This document shows positions 20,144-31,727 of a stretch of 64,000 bases of DNA, piece by piece. Every line of letters begins with the position of its first letter. The first letter of the stretch is position 1. A program made the translations under genes and the position numbers. The notes beneath the pieces were generated by a model. That model was not told the DNA's origin. It saw only the letters and a list, made by a program, of their open reading frames with translations, and did no database searches. The stretch comes from Alteromonadaceae bacterium. GTDB lineage: Bacteria > Pseudomonadota > Gammaproteobacteria > Enterobacterales > Alteromonadaceae. The stretch is taken from the NCBI GenBank assembly GCA_014872785.1, contig WKFJ01000012.1:1-64000 (forward strand), read 5' to 3'.

Positions 20144-20794
20144 ATGGAAACCTTTCTCACTTATGGGTTGCAAGATCTGCTGCTTTTCTCGAGGGAAACC
20201 TACGTAGTTTTGTTAGGTGAGTACTTAATCGAGTGGTATTTATTGCTAGTAATAATAGGTGTTCTATTTTTAGCTTGTCTGCAAACGAAACGGCTTACTT
20301 TCCCCCATAAGAGGCTTAACTTTTTCATTACTCAGGTCTTACTACTCTCTTGCTTGATACCCTACTATTGTCTGTTTTACGCCGACATTAATCCTTATGC
20401 TTATTACTTTTTTCTTTTAACCATTGCTCAACTCGCCTTAGTTTCTTATTTATCTATATGCGAACCTAATATGGAGAGTTATCAATCCGTTCCTTCTTTC
20501 GTTTTTTTATCGTTAGTCTGTTTAATAACGCTAGTCCCATTTGCAATAGAACTTACTATGGAAACAGCACCTATTTTCCTAATTCCTTTTGTGCATCCGT
20601 TGCCCACTTCAGTACTACTATGTGCCGTAATCGTAAACCACAAAAAAGCAAAGTTTTTACTTTCTGTTATTCCGTTGACATTGTTGAGCCTTGAGTCGTT
20701 AACACTGTTGACATTAGATTCGACTACATGGTGGGTGTCTTTGATGGGAATATTACTAATTGCTGCTTTGCAACACAAAATACGACAAACATAA
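20144..20794 (+). CDS. Multi-pass membrane protein of unknown function
   Basis: The 216-residue protein is almost entirely hydrophobic, with about six or seven predicted membrane segments (for example WYLLLVIIGVLFLAC near 27-41, ITQVLLLSCLIPYYCLFY near 63-80, YAYYFFLLTIAQLALVSYL near 85-103). I recognise no family motif. It begins two bases after the stop of the Tat-type aldo/keto reductase, so the two are likely co-translated. It could anchor the reductase or exchange electrons with it, but no haem-ligand pattern is evident. Its role is unknown. Confidence 0.6.
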   Translation: METFLTYGLQDLLLFSRETYVVLLGEYLIEWYLLLVIIGVLFLACLQTKRLTFPHKRLNFFITQVLLLSCLIPYYCLFYADINPYAYYFFLLTIAQLALVSYLSICEPNMESYQSVPSFVFLSLVCLITLVPFAIELTMETAPIFLIPFVHPLPTSVLLCAVIVNHKKAKFLLSVIPLTLLSLESLTLLTLDSTTWWVSLMGILLIAALQHKIRQT

Positions 20795-20861
20795 TATCTC
20801 GAGTAAACCTTTTTAGCATTTACGTACAAACTACAATAAATCAGCATAAACGGGAAAAAAT

Positions 20862-21698
20862 GTGGAATTAATTATTAAAAACATTGTTACCTATCCGGTA
20901 AAGTCGATGGCAGGTAACGAAACAAAAAATGCTATGTGCCTCACTACAGGACTTAAAGATGACCGAAAATGGGTAGTGATCGATGCCAACAATAAGTTTG
21001 TTACCCAGAGACAACTTCCTCTCCTTGCTACAATTAAAACTTCAGTCACCAACGATAAACTGACGCTGCGACATCCAAAAACCGGCGCGGTTACCATTGC
21101 TCCCTCACATTTTAATGATGCAGCAGAGTTGGTTACCGTATGGAAGGATGAGAACAAAGCTTTAATCGCCGATAATCTAAGCAGCCAATGGTTAACAGAG
21201 ACCCTTGGTAAGTTTAAAAACGCAAAATTACGTTTAGCTATGTTTAGTAGCCAAGATGAAAGGAAAGTGGGAACTAAATATCTACCCAAACAAAATGCAA
21301 CCCTGCAATTTGCTGATGCCTGCCCCTACTTAATTACCTTTGAAGAGTCGTTGGAGGCGTTGAGTTCCAAACTAGGAATAGCAATTCCGATGAACAGGTT
21401 CAGAGGTAACATTGTCTTGTCTGGCCTACCCCCTTGGGAAGAATACAAGGTATCGAAAATTAAACATGAAAGTAGTTTGGAATTTACGATGGTAGGACCT
21501 TGCCAAAGATGTCAGATGACTTCCATCGACCAAACAAATGGGAGTATCGCAACACCAGGGCAACCCTTACAAACACTTATGAATGACTTTCCGGCAAAGC
21601 CTGATGGGCTGCCCTATTTCGGTATGCATGCCTACATTAGCAAAGGGGCTGATGCAACTATTACCGTCGGAGACAAGGTTAGAGCGCAATTAAAATAA
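20862..21698 (+). CDS. MOSC domain protein (mARC/YcbX-like)
   Basis: The 278-residue protein has the N-terminal MOSC beta-barrel module (IVTYPVKSMAGNETKNAMCLTTGLKDDRKWVV...FVTQRQLPLLATI) and the MOSC domain (LITFEESLEALSSKLG...MNRFRGNIVLSG...FTMVGPCQRCQMTSID). The Cys in GPCQRC matches the conserved molybdenum-ligand position. Relatives reduce N-hydroxylated compounds or transfer sulfur. No [2Fe-2S] ferredoxin tail is present, unlike some YcbX proteins. The start is GTG at 20862 after GGGA. An out-of-frame ATG overlaps it. Confidence 0.82.
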   Translation: MELIIKNIVTYPVKSMAGNETKNAMCLTTGLKDDRKWVVIDANNKFVTQRQLPLLATIKTSVTNDKLTLRHPKTGAVTIAPSHFNDAAELVTVWKDENKALIADNLSSQWLTETLGKFKNAKLRLAMFSSQDERKVGTKYLPKQNATLQFADACPYLITFEESLEALSSKLGIAIPMNRFRGNIVLSGLPPWEEYKVSKIKHESSLEFTMVGPCQRCQMTSIDQTNGSIATPGQPLQTLMNDFPAKPDGLPYFGMHAYISKGADATITVGDKVRAQLK

Positions 21699-21763
21699 GT
21701 GGTTCACTTACTATGTCCTTAGTAGCGCAATTGTTGTTTTTAAAAAAGGGAATTTTATCCATA

Positions 21764-21785
21764 AAAAAAGGGGCTTACGCCCCTT
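21764..21785 (-). terminator. recA terminator
   Basis: AAGGGGC (21768-21774) pairs with GCCCCTT (21779-21785) around a TTAC loop. Read leftward, the stem is followed by seven T residues. It sits 15 bases beyond the recA stop and may also end the convergent MOSC transcript. Confidence 0.88.
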
Positions 21786-21800
21786 AAAAAGTTCCCTGCG

Positions 21801-22832
21801 CTAACTTAGGGAGTCCAATTCTTTTTCGTCTTCCGCTGGTGCTTTTGCTAGTAACAAGTCAGCTCTTAATTTAGCTTCAATTTCGTCTGCCATTTCGACA
21901 TTGTCTTTTAAGAAACGTACGGCGTTTGCCTTACCTTGACCAATTCGATTGCCATTGTAGCTGTACCATGCACCAGCTTTCTCAACCAGTTTGTTTTGAA
22001 CACCCAAGTCGATCAGTTCAGCTTGCTTACTAATACCCTGACCATACAAGATTTGGAATTCAGCCTGCTTAAATGGAGGCGCAACTTTGTTTTTCACCAC
22101 CTTGACCCGGGTCTCATTACCAACAACCTCGTCACCGTCTTTTATCGCCCCAATGCGGCGTATGTCCAAACGTACCGATGCGTAAAACTTAAGTGCGTTA
22201 CCACCTGTAGTCGTTTCGGGATTACCGAACATAACACCAATTTTCATACGAATCTGGTTGATAAAAATGCACAAAGTGTTTGAGCGTTTAATATTAGCGG
22301 TGAGCTTACGTAATGCTTGTGACATTAAACGCGCCTGCAAACCGACGTGAGAGTCACCCATTTCACCTTCAATTTCAGCCTTTGGTGTAAGTGCTGCAAC
22401 CGAATCAACAATAACCACATCAACCGCACCTGAGCGAACCAACATATCGCAAATTTCTAGTGCTTGTTCACCCGTATCAGGCTGAGAAACAAGTAGCTCT
22501 TCAACATTAACGCCCAACTTGGCAGCGTATATAGGATCAAGCGCGTGCTCAGCATCTACGAAGGCACAAGTTTTACCCGCCTTTTGGGCTTGAGCTATTA
22601 CCTGTAAGGTCAAAGTAGTCTTACCTGATGACTCAGGGCCATAAATCTCTACAACTCTTCCGCAAGGCAAACCACCTATACCCAAGGCTATATCGATACT
22701 CAGAGAACCCGTCGATATTGCCTCAATGTCCATGGATTGGTTATCTCCCAAGCGCATGATGGTACCTTTACCGAATTGTTTTTCAATTTGACCTAATGCG
22801 GCAGATAGAGCGCGTTGTTTATTATCATCCAT
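21801..22832 (-). CDS. recA: Recombinase RecA
   Basis: The 343-residue protein is a standard RecA. It has the Walker A loop GPESSGKT, the segment [19 protein letters not shown] of loop L1, and loop L2 around [33 protein letters not shown], plus an acidic C-terminal tail. RecA forms filaments on single-stranded DNA, carries out strand exchange and stimulates LexA self-cleavage. Two perfect CTGT-N8-ACAG LexA boxes lie upstream, so it is SOS-controlled. recX is absent immediately downstream, and a strong terminator ends recA as a single gene. Confidence 0.98.
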   Translation of the reverse strand: MDDNKQRALSAALGQIEKQFGKGTIMRLGDNQSMDIEAISTGSLSIDIALGIGGLPCGRVVEIYGPESSGKTTLTLQVIAQAQKAGKTCAFVDAEHALDPIYAAKLGVNVEELLVSQPDTGEQALEICDMLVRSGAVDVVIVDSVAALTPKAEIEGEMGDSHVGLQARLMSQALRKLTANIKRSNTLCIFINQIRMKIGVMFGNPETTTGGNALKFYASVRLDIRRIGAIKDGDEVVGNETRVKVVKNKVAPPFKQAEFQILYGQGISKQAELIDLGVQNKLVEKAGAWYSYNGNRIGQGKANAVRFLKDNVEMADEIEAKLRADLLLAKAPAEDEKELDSLS

Positions 22833-22941
22833 CTCAAACCCCTTTTATTTCGTTTAATTTGTTAGCGTCAGAACTTACGGTGAACACATGTTGTTATTTT
22901 TAGCCGACATTCTTATCTGCCGTGTGTTGCTTACCGTTACT

Positions 22942-22961
22942 TACTGTTCATTAATACAGTA
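22942..22961 (-). promoter_or_regulatory. LexA (SOS) box, proximal
   Basis: TACTGTTCATTAATACAGTA is a CTGT-N8-ACAG palindrome with an AT-rich centre, close to the E. coli SOS consensus. It lies about 110 bases before the recA start. Confidence 0.85.
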
Positions 22962-22974
22962 TTTGCAAGCAGTA

Positions 22975-22994
22975 TACTGTATAACCATACAGTT
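22975..22994 (-). promoter_or_regulatory. LexA (SOS) box, distal
   Basis: TACTGTATAACCATACAGTT is a second CTGT-N8-ACAG palindrome, 33 bases beyond the first (about three helical turns, same face). That would let two LexA dimers bind side by side. It lies between the stop of the RmlD-like gene and recA. Confidence 0.88.
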
Positions 22995-23016
22995 ACAATG
23001 TTTTTTTAAACTTTTT

Positions 23017-23760
23017 TTATAAGTATTTGGTTATACAGGGAATTTCTAATCTTGATTCAAGCAGACGCTGATCGTGAACATAATTATTGTCTGTTCGGAT
23101 ATTCCAGTTCAGTGCATATTTGTCAGTAAGTCGCTTGACCAAACCTGCAAAACTCAGTCCAGCAATCGCGTTGCTATCAAAGTGATAAACACCCGTTCGC
23201 TGATTTTGCACTATTTGTAGTAAAACAGAGCAGGTATCTTGCATAAATGAAGTAGCGGGTATCCAGGTTTCACTGGCTGTTATAAAACCTTGCTCTTTTT
23301 GTTGTTGATTCAGGGCATAAATCATGTTGTTTCCCTTTGCCGCCAAATCAATCTGCCATCCTATACGCAAAATTGCCGCATCTGGGTTGTATTGCATAAT
23401 CATATCTTCGCAGGCGATTTTCCCCTGCCCATAATCATCTTTTGCATTTCGATTTTGCTCAATGCAATACGGACCATTTTGTTCTTGGTCAAAAACCATT
23501 GCGGTACTAGTAAACACCATTGGCATGCTGTGTTCTTTAGTTATCTTAGCGAGATTTTCTGCCCACTTTGCATCGCCCATAGCAAGATGAAATACGGCGT
23601 CAATGCTCTGCTCGGTAATAAAAGCGGTGGCGTGATCTTTGTTGTGTACATCAACAAGGTTGCGATCCCATCCAACTACGTTCAGACCGTTTCGTTCGAG
23701 TACATTTTTAAGAACAGGTGCTAGCGTGCCGTTTAGCCCCGTAACTACTACATTTTTCAA
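23017..23760 (-). CDS. RmlD-like NAD(P)-dependent sugar-nucleotide reductase/epimerase family protein
   Basis: The 247-residue protein is a short-chain dehydrogenase of the extended RmlD type. It has an N-terminal nucleotide-binding loop (VVTGLNGTLAPVLK, a variant of TGxxGxxG), a DAVFHLAMG segment, FTSTAMVFD, and the YxxxK catalytic pair in DDYGQGKIACE. Such enzymes reduce or epimerise nucleotide sugars. The protein is shorter than RmlD (about 300), and no sugar-nucleotide pathway genes are nearby, so the substrate is unknown. It follows pncC after 10 bases in the same direction and probably shares its transcript. Confidence 0.72.
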   Translation of the reverse strand: MKNVVVTGLNGTLAPVLKNVLERNGLNVVGWDRNLVDVHNKDHATAFITEQSIDAVFHLAMGDAKWAENLAKITKEHSMPMVFTSTAMVFDQEQNGPYCIEQNRNAKDDYGQGKIACEDMIMQYNPDAAILRIGWQIDLAAKGNNMIYALNQQQKEQGFITASETWIPATSFMQDTCSVLLQIVQNQRTGVYHFDSNAIAGLSFAGLVKRLTDKYALNWNIRTDNNYVHDQRLLESRLEIPCITKYL

Positions 23761-23770
23761 TCAGTTTGTC

Positions 23771-24259
23771 TCATTGACATAAAGCGCGGTTTAGCCACTG
23801 TAAGGCATATGTAATTGTTGCTTGGCGTATTGACTCTCTGTCACCGGAAAAAACTTGTGTTTCTTGCAGCACTTCCCCATCCACATAAAACCCGAAGCAA
23901 ACCGTGCCTACAGGTTTGGTGGCAGTGCCTCCACCGGGTCCGGCTATCCCACTCACCGCTACAGCGACATTAGCATTTGCGGCAATGGCCGCGCCTTCGG
24001 CCATTTGAGCAACTACGGCCTCGCTGACTGCACCGTGCCTACTTAACGTATTGTTATCGACCTTCAACTGCTGAACCTTGGCTTCGTTACTGTAGGTGAT
24101 AAATCCTTGTTGAAACCAATTCGAACTTCCTGCAACGCTGGTAATAGCGTATCCTATTCCGCCTCCGGTACAGGATTCAGCACAAGTGGCCTGCCAATGC
24201 CGTTGCATTAGGTGTTCACCTAACTGATTCGCAAGAGCGAAAACCGATTCAGAAACCAT
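23771..24259 (-). CDS. pncC: Nicotinamide-nucleotide amidase PncC (CinA C-terminal domain)
   Basis: The 162-residue protein is the stand-alone CinA C-terminal domain. It has the signature CAESCTGGGIGYAIT with the catalytic Ser, QGFITYSNEAKVQQL, and VSGIAGPGGGTATKPVGTVCFG. It hydrolyses nicotinamide mononucleotide to nicotinate mononucleotide and ammonia, recycling NAD breakdown products. It is divergent from mutS (38-base gap) and upstream of recA, a common gammaproteobacterial order. Confidence 0.93.
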   Translation of the reverse strand: MVSESVFALANQLGEHLMQRHWQATCAESCTGGGIGYAITSVAGSSNWFQQGFITYSNEAKVQQLKVDNNTLSRHGAVSEAVVAQMAEGAAIAANANVAVAVSGIAGPGGGTATKPVGTVCFGFYVDGEVLQETQVFSGDRESIRQATITYALQWLNRALCQ

Positions 24260-24297
24260 TGGCTCCTCAAAAATAATTAAAATATTACTGACAGATT

Positions 24298-26883
24298 ATG
24301 CCGTTTAAAGAAATTTCAGAGCAAGCACTTTCTCAACATACCCCAATGATGCAACAGTATCTGCGGATTAAATCTGAAAACCCTGAGATCCTATTGTTTT
24401 ATAGGATGGGCGATTTTTATGAATTGTTTTATGAGGACGCTAAACGCGCCGCACAATTACTTGATATTTCACTGACCGCACGCGGAAAGTCAGGTGGTAA
24501 TGCCATTCCCATGGCAGGTGTACCCTATCATGCAGTCGAGAATTACCTAGCTAAACTGGTCAAGTTAGGCGAGTCAGTCGCTATTTGCGAGCAGGTTGGA
24601 GACCCTGCGACTAGCAAAGGGCCGGTCGAACGTGCAGTGACCAGAATAATTACTCCGGGCACAGTTACAGACGAAGCGCTGCTACCCGATTCACAAACTA
24701 ATATACTGATGGCGCTGTGCGAATTTAAAGGGCAGTTCGGCATTGCTACTCTCGATTTGGCAAGTGGTCGGTTTTGTATCAAACAAGTATCGGAATTAAC
24801 ACAACTCGAGGCTGAACTGCAAAAAGCATCACCTTCAGAAATTCTTTACCCCGAAGGTTTCTCACACTACTCCTACATTGACAATAATCCCGGTTTACGC
24901 CGACGTCCTGAATGGGAGTTTGATAGTCAATCTGCAAACGAACAACTGAATAAGCAATTTAATACCAAAGAACTCACAGGTTTTGGTATTCACATTGGTG
25001 AATATCAGCAGGCCATAGGCGCGGCAGGTGCTATTTTGCAGTATGTGAAAGACACACAGCGCACACAACTGCATCACATCAATAAGTTACAACTTGCACA
25101 AAGCCAAACGTCACTGCAGATGGATGCTGCTACATTACGCAATTTAGAGTTGGTTCAAAACCTTTCTGGAGGTCAGGAAAATACTTTATTGTCGATACTC
25201 GACAAAACCTGTACCGGCATGGGCAGCCGAATGCTTTACAGATGGTTATTGGAACCTGTTAGAGAGCGTATCATTTTAAATCGCAGACAAAATGTGATTG
25301 CGAGTTTTATTGAGGCCGATGTCGACGAGTTACGCCAGCATTTGAAGCAAGTCGGTGATTTGGAACGGATTCTATCTCGAGTGGCGCTTCGCAGTGCAAG
25401 ACCACGAGATTTTTCTCGTTTGCGTACCGCCCTACAGCAAATTCCCGCGATTGTTGATTTTGTGAATACCTACGGCGATGTTTCGGCTCAATACCTGCTA
25501 GAAAATATTGGCTTTTTCTCAGAAGAGAAACGGTTGCTAGAAAACGCGGTTGAAGATATGCCGCCTATGCTGATTCGCGATGGAGGTGTCATACGTTCGG
25601 GTTTCAACGAACGCTTAGATGAGCTACGGAATTTAACTAGTGGCGCTACTGACTTACTACAAAAAATTGAAACCAGAGAACAGCAAGAAACTGGGATAAA
25701 TAATCTAAAAGTGGCCTACAACAAGGTACATGGTTATTACATCGAAGTAAGTAAAGGCCAAAGCGATATGGTTCCCGCGCATTACATTAGGCGACAAACG
25801 CTGAAAAACTATGAGCGCTATATCATCCCTGAACTTAAAGAGCACGAAGAGAAGGTGTTATCGAGTCAAAGCCAGGCTCTGGCACTTGAAAAGCAGCTTT
25901 ACGAACAATTGTTCGACGCGCTTATCCCGCAACTTGCGCCATTGATGGATACATGTAATGCCATTGCCGAACTGGATGTATTGAGCAATCTCACCGAAAG
26001 AGCCGTAACTAACGATTATTGTCGCCCAGAATTGACTGAAAACACTGAAATTCATTGTCATCAGGGACGTCACCCCGTTGTCGAGCAAATGGCAAATTGC
26101 CAATTTATTGCCAATCCAATCGCTCTTTCAGACGCTCAAAAGATGTTGGTCATTACAGGTCCTAACATGGGCGGTAAATCAACGTACATGCGCCAAACAG
26201 CACTTATCGTGCTAATGGCTCATATCGGCAGTTATGTGCCGGCGGAGCAGGCAGTCATTGGCAATGTAGACAGAATTTTTACTCGGATAGGTGCGTCCGA
26301 TGATCTAGCCTCTGGCCGCTCAACCTTTATGGTAGAGATGACTGAAACGGCTACAATCCTGAATAACGCCACTCAACACAGTTTGGTACTCATGGATGAG
26401 ATTGGCCGCGGTACGAGCACCTACGATGGGTTATCGCTGGCATGGGCGACTGCCGAACAACTGGCTTTACAGTTAAAGTCATATTGCTTATTCGCCACCC
26501 ATTATTTCGAACTAACTAATCTTGCCAGCAGCGAGACAAGCGTCACTAATGTGCATTTAGATGCAGTGGAGTTTGCCGGCGGTATTCGCTTTATGCATGC
26601 AGTACAAGAGGGCGCTGCCAATAAGAGTTACGGTATTCAAGTCGCGCAGCTTGCGGGAGTTCCAGCCCAGGTTATTAATGAAGCCAAACGAAAACTGAAA
26701 GAATTAGAATCAAATGCGCCAAAAGGTCAAAAGCAAATAGCCGTCGAACCGACGCAGCCCGACTTGCTCGTCGAAACGCACCCAGCTATGGGAATGTTGG
26801 CAGAGGCGAGACCTGACGATATGTCTCCCAGACAAGCGCTGGATTTTCTATACGCCCTGAAGAAAAGCCTCGATGAGAACTAA
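24298..26883 (+). CDS. mutS: DNA mismatch repair protein MutS
   Basis: The 861-residue protein has the mismatch-binding N-terminal domain with the Phe-x-Glu motif ([10 protein letters not shown]), and the connector, lever and clamp domains. The C-terminal ATPase has Walker A (GPNMGGKST), the signature region ([19 protein letters not shown]), Walker B ([17 protein letters not shown]) and the dimer helix-turn-helix. It recognises mispairs and small loops and starts repair with MutL. Its length is normal. It is divergent from pncC. Confidence 0.98.
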   Translation: MPFKEISEQALSQHTPMMQQYLRIKSENPEILLFYRMGDFYELFYEDAKRAAQLLDISLTARGKSGGNAIPMAGVPYHAVENYLAKLVKLGESVAICEQVGDPATSKGPVERAVTRIITPGTVTDEALLPDSQTNILMALCEFKGQFGIATLDLASGRFCIKQVSELTQLEAELQKASPSEILYPEGFSHYSYIDNNPGLRRRPEWEFDSQSANEQLNKQFNTKELTGFGIHIGEYQQAIGAAGAILQYVKDTQRTQLHHINKLQLAQSQTSLQMDAATLRNLELVQNLSGGQENTLLSILDKTCTGMGSRMLYRWLLEPVRERIILNRRQNVIASFIEADVDELRQHLKQVGDLERILSRVALRSARPRDFSRLRTALQQIPAIVDFVNTYGDVSAQYLLENIGFFSEEKRLLENAVEDMPPMLIRDGGVIRSGFNERLDELRNLTSGATDLLQKIETREQQETGINNLKVAYNKVHGYYIEVSKGQSDMVPAHYIRRQTLKNYERYIIPELKEHEEKVLSSQSQALALEKQLYEQLFDALIPQLAPLMDTCNAIAELDVLSNLTERAVTNDYCRPELTENTEIHCHQGRHPVVEQMANCQFIANPIALSDAQKMLVITGPNMGGKSTYMRQTALIVLMAHIGSYVPAEQAVIGNVDRIFTRIGASDDLASGRSTFMVEMTETATILNNATQHSLVLMDEIGRGTSTYDGLSLAWATAEQLALQLKSYCLFATHYFELTNLASSETSVTNVHLDAVEFAGGIRFMHAVQEGAANKSYGIQVAQLAGVPAQVINEAKRKLKELESNAPKGQKQIAVEPTQPDLLVETHPAMGMLAEARPDDMSPRQALDFLYALKKSLDEN

Positions 26884-26891
26884 ATGTCTGG

Positions 26892-27293
26892 CTATCGAGA
26901 AATCTGCGTTAGCGAAATATAGGGCACTTTAAGGCGATCAAATAAAGCAGTGATATTTTTGGCTAGCACTGGCTTGGCCAAAAAGCCTGCGGCGCCTGCC
27001 GATATCGCTTCCTTCACGTTTTGCTCGGTAGAGTTACCAGTACACATAATGACTTTGATTTTGGGGTATTTGTCTCGGATTAAACGCAGTAGTGACAGCC
27101 CATCTACACCTGGCAAGTTAATATCGAGGAAAATCATGTCGTAATTTTTACGTCTGAGCCTCTCAATCACATCTTGACTACTGCTAGAGGTCTCTACTTT
27201 CTCAAACCCGAGCTTGAGTAAAATAACGCGAATAAAACTTCGTATTTGCTCAACATCATCCACAACTAAAATTTCAGTAGCGTTTTCTTTCAC
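26892..27293 (-). CDS. Single-domain response regulator (CheY-like receiver)
   Basis: The 133-residue protein is one receiver domain with no output domain. It has the acidic pocket Asp12/Asp13 (LVVDDVEQ), the phospho-acceptor Asp57 (MIFLDINLPGVDG), Thr85 (MCTGNS) and Lys107 (LAKPV). It would be phosphorylated by a histidine kinase encoded elsewhere and act through protein contacts. It converges with mutS with an 8-base gap. No kinase is adjacent, so the partner is unknown. Confidence 0.88.
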   Translation of the reverse strand: MKENATEILVVDDVEQIRSFIRVILLKLGFEKVETSSSSQDVIERLRRKNYDMIFLDINLPGVDGLSLLRLIRDKYPKIKVIMCTGNSTEQNVKEAISAGAAGFLAKPVLAKNITALFDRLKVPYISLTQISR

Positions 27294-27537
27294 TTCGTTC
27301 CTAATCCTTTTTTAAGATCCAAACTTACCTGTTTAGTTTGCTATCGATAAAGACTTCTAATTAGGCAATCAAAAAACCGCCGATTGCTAATTTGTAGCAT
27401 AGTTTTTATTTGTTTTGGTGAAATATCGTAAAAAATCGTGAGCCAAGTAATTTGGCGAAAATATTATTTACCGCTTTTCAAAAAAATGGCACTCCTCCGA
27501 CAATCAAACACTTACCGCAAATAATACGTTGTCTGGA

Positions 27538-27566
27538 TTGTTTGCGATCAAATAGTTTTGTATACT
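27538..27566 (+). promoter_or_regulatory. Probable sigma-70 promoter of pyrG
   Basis: TTGTTT (27538-27543) and TATACT (27561-27566) are 17 bases apart, about 65 bases before the pyrG start. A short hairpin, TGACCC (27592-27597) with GGGTCA (27604-27609), lies in the leader. The rest of the 338-base gap 27294-27631 is AT-rich and shows no gene. Confidence 0.45.
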
Positions 27567-27580
27567 ACAACGCCATCTGA

Positions 27581-29263
<1,683 letters not shown>

Positions 29264-29284
29264 AAATAGGCAACACCCTATACA

Positions 29285-29353
29285 GGTTGGTCTGTGATAA
29301 TAGGACAGACCAGCAACCGCTAACGCGCGCTTACCGAACGAGCAAAGCGTTAG
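29285..29353 (+). other. Two hairpins in the pyrG-eno intergenic leader
   Basis: GGTCTGT (29289-29295) pairs with ACAGACC (29305-29311), and CTAACGC (29320-29326) pairs with GCGTTAG (29347-29353). Both lie between the pyrG stop and the eno start. Neither is followed by a good T-tract, so they look like a structured 5' leader or RNA-processing site and not a terminator. Confidence 0.4.
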
Positions 29354-29365
29354 GACAATATTTAG

Positions 29366-30679
<1,314 letters not shown>

Positions 30680-30701
30680 ATACTGATTCACAATGCAAGC
30701 C

Positions 30702-30728
30702 AAGCGGGCTATCAGCCCGCTTTGTTTT
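30702..30728 (+). terminator. eno terminator
   Basis: AAGCGGGCT (30702-30710) pairs perfectly with AGCCCGCTT (30714-30722) around an ATC loop, and TTGTTTT follows. It lies 22 bases after the eno stop and just before the next gene, which it may separate from eno. Confidence 0.85.
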
Positions 30729-30750
30729 ATCTAAAGGATTTGATTCTTTC

Positions 30751-31392
30751 ATGTTTGAAACGGGTGATATTCAAACTTCCATTTTTCATGGTAGCAATAA
30801 ACAGTTGGAGTTCGCCGAACTTTGTAACTCGCTATACGAATCCTGTTTAATTGACCTCACCAAACAAGATGACTTAAATTCTGCTAAGTTTAGACGCCGC
30901 TTGGGTGGCCTAAGTTACCACATTAAAAGTGCGGCATTTAAACTGCTTACTATTGAAAATCCGCTTTCGGTAGACATTCATAATGGCTCCTGGCAATCCA
31001 AGCAAAGTCGAAAGTGTATGGCACTTGCCTTTCAAGATGAAAGTATGGTTGCCTGGTATCAGAAGCACGCCTGTTATGGCCTCCCCGTTCCCGTTTATGT
31101 GGCGGATAAAGACCAACAAATTATCGAATTAGATTCTATTGATAAGCTAGACCTCGGTAATAACCGCATCCGTCTTAACAAAAATGATTGGGTGACACTC
31201 GAAGAGACGACTGAACAAGCTAATGTAATACCAAAAACAATTCTACAAAAACCCACCAAACCCATTATGACAGCGGCTTGTTGCGGGCATCGTTGGAATT
31301 ACAAAGGCAGCACTCACCCGAGAAGATTGAGTTTACGCGAGCTATTGCTGTCAACCACGGTGAGCTGGAAAAACTTTAAATTCCCCATTTAA
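30751..31392 (+). CDS. Conserved-looking protein of unknown function
   Basis: I do not recognise this 213-residue protein. It has no signal peptide or membrane segment. It contains a basic stretch (KFRRRLGGLSYHIKSAAFKLL), a Gly/Trp-containing middle, a CC pair near the C-terminus (MTAACCGHRWNYKGSTHPRRLSLRELLLS), and a C-terminal Lys/Phe tail. AAAGGA lies about 10 bases before the ATG at 30751, so translation is plausible. It is placed between the eno terminator and the leu leader and is probably a single gene. The pattern suggests a cytoplasmic, possibly nucleic-acid-binding protein, but this is only a guess. Confidence 0.6.
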   Translation: MFETGDIQTSIFHGSNKQLEFAELCNSLYESCLIDLTKQDDLNSAKFRRRLGGLSYHIKSAAFKLLTIENPLSVDIHNGSWQSKQSRKCMALAFQDESMVAWYQKHACYGLPVPVYVADKDQQIIELDSIDKLDLGNNRIRLNKNDWVTLEETTEQANVIPKTILQKPTKPIMTAACCGHRWNYKGSTHPRRLSLRELLLSTTVSWKNFKFPI

Positions 31393-31479
31393 ATGTGGAT
31401 TTTGAAATACTCATCCTACCAGATAGAGAAAGTTAGAATAAGATAGAGTAATTCTTACCTCGCGAGGGTAATTCTTTGC

Positions 31480-31508
31480 TTGACGTTTGATTCGATAAAC
31501 GTTACTAA
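31480..31508 (+). promoter_or_regulatory. Probable promoter of the leu operon
   Basis: TTGACG (31480-31485) and TACTAA (31503-31508) are separated by 17 bases and lie just upstream of the leuL start at 31537. This is the best sigma-70-like pair in the 335-base gap before leuA. Confidence 0.6.
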
Positions 31509-31536
31509 TAGAGCAGTTAATACGCAGAGAGCGAAA

Positions 31537-31614
31537 ATGTTTAAAACATTCTATTTTTCTTTCCTCAACCTCCTGATTATGGCAGCAAAGATTGCACGGG
31601 CGGCGCGTACTTAA
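31537..31614 (+). CDS. leuL: leu operon leader peptide
   Basis: This is a 25-codon open frame from ATG 31537 to TAA 31612-31614. Residues 10-13 are Leu-Asn-Leu-Leu (CTC, AAC, CTC, CTG at 31564-31575), three leucine codons in four, the expected control codons for leucyl-tRNA sensing. GAGAG precedes the start. The leader is followed by alternative pairings and a terminator (31638-31664) ahead of leuA, so ribosome stalling at the Leu codons should let transcription continue. The peptide itself has no expected function. Confidence 0.82.
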   Translation: MFKTFYFSFLNLLIMAAKIARAART

Positions 31615-31664
31615 AACAAAGTTACGAATTCTAAGAAAAACCCGTGCAAAGCACGGGTTTTTTG
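31594..31664 (+). terminator. leu transcription attenuator (terminator plus competing antiterminator)
   Basis: The terminator stem is AAACCCGTGC (31638-31647) with GCACGGGTTT (31651-31660) and a T run. The seven bases GCACGGG also occur at 31594-31600 inside the leuL reading frame, where they can pair with CCCGTGC (31641-31647) instead. Stalling at codons 10-13 leaves 31594-31600 free (antitermination); a ribosome reaching the stop at 31612 covers it (termination). Confidence 0.85.
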
Positions 31665-31727
31665 TTATTGGCGACCAGAGTCTGTAAACCGACCTAAAAA
31701 ATCAGACTCGCTACATTTGGAGGTTCT

